DNA from: Alphaproteobacteria bacterium
GTDB lineage: Bacteria > Pseudomonadota > Alphaproteobacteria > Rhizobiales > Xanthobacteraceae
Assembly (NCBI GenBank): GCA_005883115.1
Contig: VAZQ01000026.1
Span: 1-6,732, forward strand
Length of the DNA: 6,732 bases
Direction of reading: 5' to 3'
The notes beneath the pieces are model-generated. The model was not told the DNA's origin. It saw only the letters and a program-made list of their open reading frames with translations, and ran no database searches. Made by a program: the position numbers and the translations under genes. Of this stretch, positions 1 through 6,293 are shown piece after piece (the stretch's first letter is position 1; each line of letters starts with the position of its first letter).

Positions 1-721
1 ACGCAGCTGCAAACGGCCGTGCCGCTGAACGAAAGCCCTCAACAATCGCCAACGCGCGCGTCATGGAAAACTCACGCGCCTGCGGGTCGAAGGCCTTGGG
101 CGCTCCCCGCATCATGTAGCCGTGCTGCACGCCCGGGAAGATGTGCAGCTCCACATTGGTCTTTTTTGATGCCAGAGCACGATAAGCGCTCAACACCTCG
201 TCCGGCGCACGATGGTCGCGATCGCCCCACAAGATGCAAACCGGCTCGGAGACATCCTCGATTTCGTGCAGGTAATCGAGCATCTGCGTACCGTGGCAGG
301 AAATGCCGGCAGCGTAGCCGAGGCGTTTCGGCCCGAGGACGGCATAAGGCCCTCCGTAGCAGAAGCCCATCGCCACGGCGCTTCCGTTGAACTCTGGCAA
401 GTCGCGGAGTTGCGTCAGAGTATCGGCCATGTCGGCCTCGCCTTGCTTGATCTTCTCGAGCCGCGGCTGCGAACGCTGCTGGGCGCGGCCATCGTCATGG
501 GAGAGCGGGCCCGGAACGGTGCGCCAGAACAGGTCCGGCGCCGCAGCGATAAGGCCGTGTGCGGCGAACTCATCGGCAATCGCCACGATATCCGCATCGA
601 CGCCGTGAACCGCAGAAGCAAGCACAACTGCCGGAACCCGCGTGCCGATCTCGGGAACGTTCAGATAGCAATCGAACGCGCCACCTTCGCTCGAGCGCAC
701 TTTGATCGAGGTGCCAGGCAT
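1..721 (-). CDS. Dienelactone hydrolase family alpha/beta hydrolase, 3' end cut by window edge
   Basis: A cytoplasmic alpha/beta hydrolase of the dienelactone hydrolase (DLH) family; no signal peptide is seen. Classical members open the lactone ring of dienelactones to maleylacetate in (chloro)aromatic degradation, but many act on other esters. 240 codons are visible without a stop; the family is usually 230-250 residues, so only a short tail is missing. The nucleophile elbow is GFCYGG (Cys121), the acid is in WGDRD (probably Asp169) and the base is in QHGYM (His200), in the right order and spacing. The region LASAVHGVD (34-42) aligns with the ClcD segment that carries the activating Glu36, and here that position looks like Ala37, so the true substrate may differ. 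The start is ATG at 721-719, preceded by AAGGAGGG seven or eight bases upstream. It is 27 bases downstream of the nitronate monooxygenase gene on the same strand, so the two are probably co-transcribed. Family is confident; substrate is unknown. Confidence 0.9.
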   Translation of the reverse strand, partial: MPGTSIKVRSSEGGAFDCYLNVPEIGTRVPAVVLASAVHGVDADIVAIADEFAAHGLIAAAPDLFWRTVPGPLSHDDGRAQQRSQPRLEKIKQGEADMADTLTQLRDLPEFNGSAVAMGFCYGGPYAVLGPKRLGYAAGISCHGTQMLDYLHEIEDVSEPVCILWGDRDHRAPDEVLSAYRALASKKTNVELHIFPGVQHGYMMRGAPKAFDPQAREFSMTRALAIVEGFRSAARPFAAA

Positions 722-748
722 CACATCCCTCCTTTTGCTGCAGCAGGA

Positions 749-1726
749 CTACTTTCTGGCCAATCGCGTCATTCTGTCGGTCAATATGCGTTCAGCTTCT
801 TCCGCAATCCGGCTGACGATCTCGGCAGCTGGCGCGATGTCGTGAACGAGGCCGGCATCTTGACCCATCGACAGGATCGCCTCGTCGACGTCGCCATTCT
901 TGCGCGCCGTCTGCAATGCTGCCCTGGCCTCGGCCCGGTGTTGGCGCAATGCCCATTCCCGCCCTGCCCATCGCTCGATGAACCGGTTGCGCCGCGAACG
1001 TGACATCGCCCCGGGCCACACCAATCCCGCCGCGATGTCCGGTATTTCCGAGAGAAGCGTGTCGTGCCCGTCGCTCTCCAGGATCGCCTGTTTGAAATTG
1101 GGATGCAGCGACGACTCGCGGCTGGCCAGGAACCGGGTTCCGAGCAGCACGCCGTCGGCACCGAGCATGATTGCCGCCGCCAGTCCGCGCCCATCGGCAA
1201 TTCCCCCTGCGGCGAGCACCGGAACGGAAGCGACGGCGTCCACCACCATAGGTACGAGTGTCATGGTCGTTTGCCAGCCGACATGGCCACCGCCTTCCGT
1301 TCCTTGGGCGATGATCACGTCAGCCCCGGCCTGCGCAGCTCTCACTGCCTCGGCTACGCCGCCAGCCATGAACGTGACCTTGCATCCTGCGGCATGGGCG
1401 CGCTCCACATACGGGGTCACGGCCTGCTCCGGCGACGGCCAGGCGAAGGCGATCACGGAGGGCCGGAGCGCGAGCGCCGATGCGAAAGAATCTTCCTCGA
1501 TGTCGAACAAGAGGAAGTTCAAAGCAAATGGCCGATTAGTAACCTTGCGGATCGCCGCCGTCCCGGCATGAACCTGCTCCGGCGTCAGGTAATGACAGCC
1601 CATGGCGCCCAGACCGCCCGCACCGGACACGGCTGCCACGAGTTCCGGAGCGTAGACCGATCCCATGCCGCCAAGCGCGATGGGATGATCTATTTGTAAG
1701 ACGTCACAAACCGGCGTTCGGATCAT
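749..1726 (-). CDS. Nitronate monooxygenase family flavoprotein (2-nitropropane dioxygenase-like)
   Basis: 325-residue cytoplasmic FMN-dependent TIM-barrel protein. Characterised relatives oxidise alkyl nitronates such as propionate 3-nitronate to carbonyl compounds plus nitrite; the fold is shared with enoyl-ACP reductase FabK and IMP dehydrogenase. Seen here: an N-terminal glycine-rich strand and helix (PIALGGMGSVYAPELV, about 15-30, then GAGGLG at 35-40); AQGTEGGGHVG (140-150), whose His148 matches the catalytic His of the family; and the phosphate-binding LAAGGIADGRGLAAAIMLGADGV region (171-193) followed by GTRFLAS (196-202). The length is typical. ATG at 1726 gives the expected N-terminus with little to spare before the barrel; a purine-rich GAAGAG lies upstream, a moderate ribosome binding site. 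It is the first gene of a unit with the downstream hydrolase and is divergent from the Rieske-FAD reductase. Its real substrate cannot be read from sequence, as many family members are annotated this way without nitronate activity being shown. Confidence 0.9.
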   Translation of the reverse strand: MIRTPVCDVLQIDHPIALGGMGSVYAPELVAAVSGAGGLGAMGCHYLTPEQVHAGTAAIRKVTNRPFALNFLLFDIEEDSFASALALRPSVIAFAWPSPEQAVTPYVERAHAAGCKVTFMAGGVAEAVRAAQAGADVIIAQGTEGGGHVGWQTTMTLVPMVVDAVASVPVLAAGGIADGRGLAAAIMLGADGVLLGTRFLASRESSLHPNFKQAILESDGHDTLLSEIPDIAAGLVWPGAMSRSRRNRFIERWAGREWALRQHRAEARAALQTARKNGDVDEAILSMGQDAGLVHDIAPAAEIVSRIAEEAERILTDRMTRLARK

Positions 1727-1938
1727 GATTTCGCTCTTCGGCTCCGAGCATTCCAGGAGTGCGCCCGCGGATCAACGGCCGGATGCCCGACCTTGAGCCC
1801 GGGTCTGACAACGGGGCAGGATGATGCGCGTCCAATTGTCCGAAGGGAGAAGCAGCGCAACCCTGTCAGAGTCACCTCACCGGCTTTTCCGCGGCCGGCG
1901 CCCACAGCCAGCAAGGGAAATTGGGCTGCACGTTCCCC

Positions 1939-1955
1939 GTGTCCGATCCGGACAC
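1939..1955. promoter_or_regulatory. Perfect inverted repeat, candidate operator
   Basis: GTGTCCG-ATC-CGGACAC is a perfect 7-base inverted repeat with a 3-base centre. It lies roughly midway in the divergent intergenic region, 188 bases before the reductase start and 213 bases before the monooxygenase start. Size and symmetry fit a dimeric repressor site such as a TetR- or Rrf2-type operator, but I cannot name the regulator, and no regulator gene is in the window. As RNA it would be a hairpin with a 3-base loop and no following T-run, so a terminator is unlikely. Confidence 0.45.
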
Positions 1956-1962
1956 TGCAGTG
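1953..1962. repeat. 10-base perfect palindrome CACTGCAGTG overlapping the operator-like repeat
   Basis: CACTGCAGTG is self-complementary and shares its first three bases with the right arm of the GTGTCCG/CGGACAC repeat. A palindrome of ten can occur by chance, but its direct overlap with a second perfect repeat makes a compound binding site possible. Confidence 0.3.
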
Positions 1963-2130
1963 GGCGAAAAGTCGGAGAGTCGACAGAGCGGGCGAGTGCG
2001 CACCACCCCGCCGGAACTGGAATAAGCCGAGCCTGTTGGTTGTTCGCTCGTCACTGTTTGCTGAAGCGGATACCTTGCGGCGCTGCATGGCGGGACAAGG
2101 CGCGCCGCTTTGGTCCCAAGCCGCGGTGTT

Positions 2131-2135
2131 GGGAG
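2131..2135 (+). promoter_or_regulatory. Ribosome binding site deciding the reductase start
   Basis: GGGAG lies seven bases before the ATG at 2143. It supports that start over the in-frame TTG at 2110, which would only add eleven residues with no family resemblance. Confidence 0.6.
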
Positions 2136-2142
2136 CACGTTC

Positions 2143-3678
2143 ATGGCTACCGAGCAATCCAAGCCGAAAGGACCCGATCTCGTGCGCGGCGTGCCGCTCG
2201 ACACCCTTGGCGACGGGGCCATGGTGGGCGGGCACGTGGGCGAGGAAGCCGTGCTGCTCGCGCGCCGCGGGGATGAATTCTTCGCGATCGGCGCCACCTG
2301 CTCGCATTACGGCGGGCCGCTCGCGGAGGGGTTGATGGTCGGCGACACGGTGCGATGTCCCTGGCACCATGCCTGCTTCAGCCTGCGCACGGGCGAGGCG
2401 ATCGGCGCACCCGCCTTCAACCCGATGTCGTGCTGGCGCGTAGAAAAGCACAACGACACCGTGTTCGTGCGCGACAAGATCGAGCCGGGCGGCACGCGCA
2501 AGGCTAAACGTCCGAGCGCAAAGCCCGAGCGGGTGGTGATCGTGGGTGGTGGCGCTGCCGGATTTGCCGCGGCGGAGATGCTGCGGCGGGAAGGATTTGC
2601 CGGCGACGTGACGCTTATTTCCGCGGATGATGCGGCCCCCTACGACCGGCCCAATTGCTCGAAGGATTATCTCGCGGGAAACGCGCCGGAAGACTGGATG
2701 CCGCTGCGCCCGGCCGAGTTCTACAAGGACCAATCGATCAAGCTCGAGCTTCGCAGCGAGGTCGCCGCCATCGACGCGAAGGCGTGGCAGGTGACGCTCG
2801 CGAACGGGCAAAGCATGCCGTTCGACAAGCTGTTGCTCGCAACCGGCGCCGAACCGGTTCGCCTCGACATTCCCGGCGCCGATCAGCCGCACGTGCACGT
2901 GCTGCGTTCGCTGACCGATTCGCGTGCGATCATCGCTAAAGCAGAAACGGCGCGCCGCGCGGTGGTGCTCGGCGCAAGTTTCATCGGACTGGAGGTCGCT
3001 GCCGCGTTGCGGACGCGCAAGATCGAAGTTCACGTGGTGGCGCCGGATCGCCGTCCTTTGGAGCGCGTGCTGGGGCCTGAATTCGGCGAGTTCATCCGTG
3101 CCATGCACGAGGAACATGGCGTCACGTTCCATCTCGAGGAAACCGCAACCGCGATCGAGGGCGCAAACGTCAAGCTCAAGGGCGGCACCACCTTGCCCGC
3201 AGACCTCGTGGTGGTCGGCATCGGGGTGCGGCCGCGAGTTCAACTGGCCGAGCGCGCCGGCCTGAAGACCGACCGCGGCGTGGCAGTGAACGAATATCTC
3301 GAGACCAGCGCGCCCGGCATCTTTGCCGCGGGCGATATCGCGCGCTGGCCCGACGCCCATAGCCGCCAGCAGCTGCGGATCGAGCACTGGGTCGTGGCCG
3401 AACGGCAGGGCCAGACCGCGGCGTGCAACATGCTCGGACAGAGGCAACGGTTTTCCGATGTTCCGTTCTTCTGGAGCCAGCATTATGACGTTCCGATCAA
3501 TTACATCGGACACGCGGAAAAGTGGGATGCGCTCGACATCGAAGGCAGTATCGACAAGCGGGACTGCCTGGTGCGCTACCGCCATGACGGGAAGGTGCTG
3601 GCGGTGGCCTCGATCTTCCGCGATGTCGACAATCTCAAGCAAGAAGCGGCGATGGAGCGCGTTGCACCGGCCGCCTGA
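2143..3678 (+). CDS. Rieske [2Fe-2S] domain fused to FAD-dependent NAD(P)H oxidoreductase (AIFM3-like)
   Basis: 511-residue soluble flavoprotein. Residues about 10-112 form a Rieske ferredoxin domain with both ligand motifs, C53-S-H55 (CSHYGG) and C72-P-W-H75 (CPWHHACF). After a basic linker, about 129-445 is a pyridine nucleotide-disulphide reductase/ferredoxin reductase-type module: FAD-binding GGGAAG (135-140), a central ATGAEP (233-238), a second Rossmann motif GASFIG (277-282) for NAD(P)H, and the FAD-contacting FAAGD (394-398). A C-terminal reductase domain follows. There is no CxxC redox disulphide. The order matches the AIFM3/AIFL family and relatives of rubredoxin or dioxygenase reductases. 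The fusion should pass electrons from NAD(P)H through FAD to its own cluster; the final acceptor is unknown. It is transcribed away from the nitronate monooxygenase unit, and no oxygenase partner is nearby. The gene ends in TGA and the next gene is 338 bases away, so it is probably monocistronic. Confidence 0.92.
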   Translation: MATEQSKPKGPDLVRGVPLDTLGDGAMVGGHVGEEAVLLARRGDEFFAIGATCSHYGGPLAEGLMVGDTVRCPWHHACFSLRTGEAIGAPAFNPMSCWRVEKHNDTVFVRDKIEPGGTRKAKRPSAKPERVVIVGGGAAGFAAAEMLRREGFAGDVTLISADDAAPYDRPNCSKDYLAGNAPEDWMPLRPAEFYKDQSIKLELRSEVAAIDAKAWQVTLANGQSMPFDKLLLATGAEPVRLDIPGADQPHVHVLRSLTDSRAIIAKAETARRAVVLGASFIGLEVAAALRTRKIEVHVVAPDRRPLERVLGPEFGEFIRAMHEEHGVTFHLEETATAIEGANVKLKGGTTLPADLVVVGIGVRPRVQLAERAGLKTDRGVAVNEYLETSAPGIFAAGDIARWPDAHSRQQLRIEHWVVAERQGQTAACNMLGQRQRFSDVPFFWSQHYDVPINYIGHAEKWDALDIEGSIDKRDCLVRYRHDGKVLAVASIFRDVDNLKQEAAMERVAPAA

Positions 3679-3801
3679 TCGCGCTCAAGCCAGCCGCTGG
3701 GCTCACTGGCGCGAAAAGCAGTACGGCCTGCCCATGTTCACATACCGCGAGTTACAGTGGCATGTGCGTCGACCGCTGAACGCGAAATGCCATATTGCTT
3801 G

Positions 3802-3814
3802 TTGCATTTTGCAA
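3802..3814. promoter_or_regulatory. Inverted repeat TTGCA-TTT-TGCAA upstream of zwf, candidate operator
   Basis: TTGCATTTTGCAA is a perfect 5-base inverted repeat around a 3-base centre, in the AT-rich patch about 200 bases before the zwf start. Glycolytic/Entner-Doudoroff operons are often controlled by RpiR-family (HexR) or LacI/GntR-family repressors, but this sequence is not a clear match to the HexR consensus I know. No regulator gene is in view. Confidence 0.3.
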
Positions 3815-3852
3815 TGCTGCCGCATCGCAAAGCCGATATGTCAAGGAGGAGC

Positions 3853-3969
3853 ATGGCTCGTCCGTTATTTTTCGGGCAAGCTTGGTGCCAAATGACAATC
3901 GAGCTGGGGTCGGTGAGAGCACCAACTCGGCGGAAATCGAAAGCAGGGGATCGGAGGATCCGGCGATAG
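3853..3969 (+). CDS. Possible 38-residue leader peptide upstream of zwf (weak)
   Basis: An ATG follows the near-perfect Shine-Dalgarno AAGGAGG (3843-3849) and opens a frame of 38 codons starting MARPLFFGQAWCQ and ending in a very basic tail (RRKSKAGDRRIRR). The gap between AGGAGG and ATG is only three bases, shorter than the usual five to nine. The peptide resembles nothing I recognise. It ends 47 bases before zwf. It could be a translated leader that affects zwf expression, or the Shine-Dalgarno match may be chance in purine-rich DNA. I favour it only slightly over noise. Confidence 0.2.
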   Translation: MARPLFFGQAWCQMTIELGSVRAPTRRKSKAGDRRIRR

Positions 3970-4016
3970 AACTCGGAATGGCTCGCTGTCACCTCGAACC
4001 CAGAACGGGAACTTAG

Positions 4017-5526
4017 ATGAGCGCGGGCGCTGCATCGCCCTCAGTGCGGCCAGGGGATCCCTGCTCGTTCGTGATCTTCGGCGCTTCGGGCGATCTCACT
4101 CGCCGGCTGTTGATTCCGGCGCTCTACAATCTTGGAGCCGGCGGGCTTTTGCCCGATGCGTTTGCGGTGATCGGCGTTGCGCGCAAGGACTTCTCGAATG
4201 ATGCCTTTCGCGCCCACTTGGACAAAGGGCTGCGCGAGTTTGCGACGCGCCAGGTGGATGAGCGTGTTGTCCTGCGTCACATATCTGCAGGGCGACTTCG
4301 AGGATCCCAAAACGTACGAACGGCTGCGCGATCAGCTCGAGCGCGTCGAACAAGCGCGCCCCACGCGCGGCAATCGCTTGTTCTATATCGCCACGCCGCC
4401 CGCGGCGTTCGCGCCGATAGGCTGCCAATTGGGGCGAACCGGCCTGATGCGCGAGGAGAACGGGGCGTGGCGGCGCGTCATCATCGAAAAGCCGTTCGGC
4501 ACCGATTTGGCATCCGCCCGCGCACTCAATCACAAACTGCTCGACGTGCTCGACGAGCATCAAATCTACCGGATCGATCATTACCTCGGTAAGGAAACGG
4601 TTCAGAATATTCTCGTGCTGCGCTTCGCCAACGGCCTCTTTGAGCCGATCTGGAACCGCGATCATATCGACCACGTGCAAATCACCGTGGCGGAAAGCCA
4701 GACGGTGGGACAGCGCGGCCGGTTTTACGATACGACCGGCGCGTTGCGCGACATGGTACCCAACCATCTGTTCCAGCTGCTGTCGCTGGTAGCCATGGAA
4801 CCACCGGCGCGCTTCGAAGGGAGCGCGGTCAGGGCCGAGAAAGCCGAGCTGCTCGAGGCCGCCCAGGTGCAGAACACAGCCGACGCGCTGCGCAACTCGG
4901 TGCGCGCGCAATACCAGGCAGGGTATATCGCCAATAACAAAGTAGAAGATTATCGCAAGACCGCGGATATCGATCCTGCAAGCGTCACCGAGACTTACGT
5001 CGCGCTCAAGCTGATGATCGACAACTGGCGTTGGGCTGGCGTGCCGTTCTACCTGCGCACTGGGAAAGCGCTGCGATCGCAGCTCACCGAAGTGGCGATC
5101 AACTTCAAACAGGCGCCCTTCGCGATGTTCCGCGATACCCCGATCGATAGGCTCGCGCGAAATTTTCTGGTCCTCGGCATTCAGCCGGACGAATGCATTA
5201 GCTTACGATTCAATGCCAAGGTGCCGGGCCCATCGGTGACCATTACAGGCGTTGGCATGACATTCGATTATGAAGATTATTTTGAAGCTGCACGAAGCAC
5301 CGGTTACGAGACGCTGATCTACGACTGTATGATTGGTGACGCCACGCTGTTCCAGCGCGCTGATGGCATCGAGGCAGGTTGGCGCATCGTGCAGCCCTTT
5401 ATTGATGCCTGGCGCAACGCAGGCGCAAAGGAGCTGGCGGCGTACAAGGCCGGCAGCGAAGGTCCGGAAGAGGCCGAGCACCTGCTGGTCCGTGACGGGC
5501 GCCGCTGGCGTGCGATCCGGGGGTGA
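4017..5526 (+). CDS. zwf: Glucose-6-phosphate 1-dehydrogenase, reading frame broken near 4258-4282
   Basis: Oxidises glucose 6-phosphate to 6-phosphogluconolactone with NAD(P)+ in the cytoplasm, entering the Entner-Doudoroff and oxidative pentose phosphate pathways. The first part (4017 to about 4262, about 82 residues to RQVDE) has the nucleotide-binding FGASGDLTRR at 21-30 and IGVARKDF at 52-59. Homology then resumes one frame on, at VTYLQGDFEDP (from 4276), and runs to TGA at 5524. The second part has EKPFG (about 4486-4500), the substrate-binding and catalytic RIDHYLGKE (4570-4596), the second catalytic His in DMVPNHLFQ (His codon 4765) and NWRWAGVPFYLRTGK (5023-5067). Total length of about 500 codons is normal. 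The start is ATG 4017, directly after an in-frame TAG, with GGGA six bases before it. It is the first gene of zwf-pgl-gntK. As read, the upstream frame would run on unrelated to 4592, giving a truncated inactive product. Either a genuine mutation or an assembly error is possible; identity of the gene is certain. Confidence 0.9.
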
Positions 5527-5528
5527 GG

Positions 5529-6293
5529 ATGGCCTCGGATGGGCGTCCCCAAATCATTGTCGCCGAGGATGCCGAGGCGCTTGCCGGAATCGCTGCAGAA
5601 CGGCTCTTAGCCCGCGTTACACCCGTCACGGAGCGGGCCGCGGTCTGCTTGACCGGCGGCTCGAGTCCCGAAGGACTTTACCAGCGTCTGGCGCGCGAGC
5701 CGTATCGCAGCAAATTGCCCTGGGGTCGGGTGCACTGGTTCATGGGCGACGACCGCTTCGTGCCAGGGGACCACACCCACAGCAATATGGGCATGGCGCG
5801 ACGGCTCTTCCTCGATCGCGTGAGCGTTCCGGCCGGCAACATTCACCCAATCCCCACGGATGCAGATAGCCCACACGTGGCGGCACGCCACTACGAGGCG
5901 GAGCTCAAGCGCTTCTATGGGCGCGACCGATTCGATCCGGCGCATCCGCTGTTCGATCTCGTTCTGATGGGGCTTGCCAGCGACGGACATACGGCTTCGC
6001 TGTTTCCGGACAGTCCGGCGCTCGACGAGGCAGAACGCTGGGTCGTCGGTATCGAGCGAGCGGGACTCGCTCCTTTCGTCCCGCGCGTCACACTCACCTT
6101 CCCCGCATTGGCATCGACCAGGGAGATGCTGTTCCTCGTCACCGGCGGAGACAAGCACGACATCCTCATGCGTGTTCGTTCCGGTGAGGACCTTCCGGCC
6201 ACGCGGGCGCGCGCACAGGGCGACCTGGTGTGGCTTGTCGACCGTGCCACTGGGCTGGAGGACACCGATGCAGCCCGCCATGCCACTGGATGA
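5529..6293 (+). CDS. pgl: 6-phosphogluconolactonase (DevB type)
   Basis: 254-residue cytoplasmic enzyme hydrolysing 6-phosphoglucono-1,5-lactone, the product of zwf, to 6-phosphogluconate. It belongs to the DevB/SOL branch, related to glucosamine-6-phosphate isomerase, not to the beta-propeller YbhE type. Diagnostic segments: LTGGSSPEGLY (41-51), the phosphate-binding loop region; WFMGDDRFVPGDHTHSNMGM (70-89); LMGLASDGHTASLFP (146-160) with the family's DGHxASLFP signature and probable catalytic His154; and FPALASTREMLFLVTGGDKH (191-210). The length is typical. ATG 5529 lies two bases after the zwf stop; GGGGGTGAGG immediately upstream serves as ribosome binding site, so its translation is probably coupled to zwf. 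A GTG two codons earlier is possible but overlaps the zwf stop and is less likely. The 3' end overlaps gntK by 26 bases. Confidence 0.95.
   Translation: MASDGRPQIIVAEDAEALAGIAAERLLARVTPVTERAAVCLTGGSSPEGLYQRLAREPYRSKLPWGRVHWFMGDDRFVPGDHTHSNMGMARRLFLDRVSVPAGNIHPIPTDADSPHVAARHYEAELKRFYGRDRFDPAHPLFDLVLMGLASDGHTASLFPDSPALDEAERWVVGIERAGLAPFVPRVTLTFPALASTREMLFLVTGGDKHDILMRVRSGEDLPATRARAQGDLVWLVDRATGLEDTDAARHATG

Larger units (their letters stand above)
1727..2142. other. Divergent intergenic region between nitronate monooxygenase and Rieske-FAD reductase genes
   Basis: About 416 bases without a convincing gene. It must hold the promoters of both divergent transcripts, but I cannot pick out a good -35/-10 pair. 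The open frames crossing it on both strands have no recognisable protein content and behave as shadows of the neighbouring gene. The one strong signal is the inverted repeat at 1939-1955 with an overlapping palindrome. A lone TGTCCG half-site copy lies at 1838-1843. Confidence 0.6.
3679..4016. other. Intergenic region upstream of zwf, likely promoter region
   Basis: 338 bases with no recognisable gene. Just after the reductase stop there is only a weak imperfect hairpin (GCCAG at 3689-3693 against CTGGC at 3706-3710) without a T-run, so no clear terminator. Around 3786-3815 the sequence becomes clearly richer in A and T than its surroundings and contains an inverted repeat, which fits a promoter for the zwf operon. 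A strong Shine-Dalgarno-like AAGGAGGA sits at 3843-3850, and a short open frame begins at 3853. Confidence 0.55.

Noticed and set aside
212..1003. A 263-codon plus-strand open frame over the hydrolase and nitronate monooxygenase genes
   Set aside because: It crosses two well-supported minus-strand genes and the gap between them, and shows no recognisable protein content.
1793..2335. Plus-strand open frames filling the divergent intergenic region
   Set aside because: They run into the reductase gene in another frame, lack a convincing start and show low-complexity Arg/Pro/Ser content typical of non-coding GC-rich DNA.
1723..3642. A 639-codon open frame on the minus strand, antisense to the Rieske-FAD reductase
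   Set aside because: Its composition (rich in His, Arg, Ala, Gly without any fold or motif) is what the complement of a GC-rich gene gives. The plus strand has clear Rieske, FAD and NAD motifs over the same bases.
3681..3716. Possible terminator hairpin after the reductase gene
   Set aside because: The stem is only five bases with a long loop or bulge, and there is no T-run on either strand.
3738..3992. Minus-strand 84-codon frame upstream of zwf with a helix-turn-helix-like stretch (IAKCNKQYGISRSAV)
   Set aside because: It has only a GTG start, no clear ribosome binding site that I can see, and no overall match to any regulator family; the resemblance is too short to trust.
4251..4290. Programmed ribosomal frameshift as the explanation for the split zwf
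   Set aside because: No slippery heptamer or clear downstream structure is visible, the family is not known to use recoding, and the missing Trp-containing segment fits a deletion better.
4096..4911. A 271-codon minus-strand open frame under zwf
   Set aside because: Antisense shadow of conserved G6PDH coding sequence; no motif of its own.
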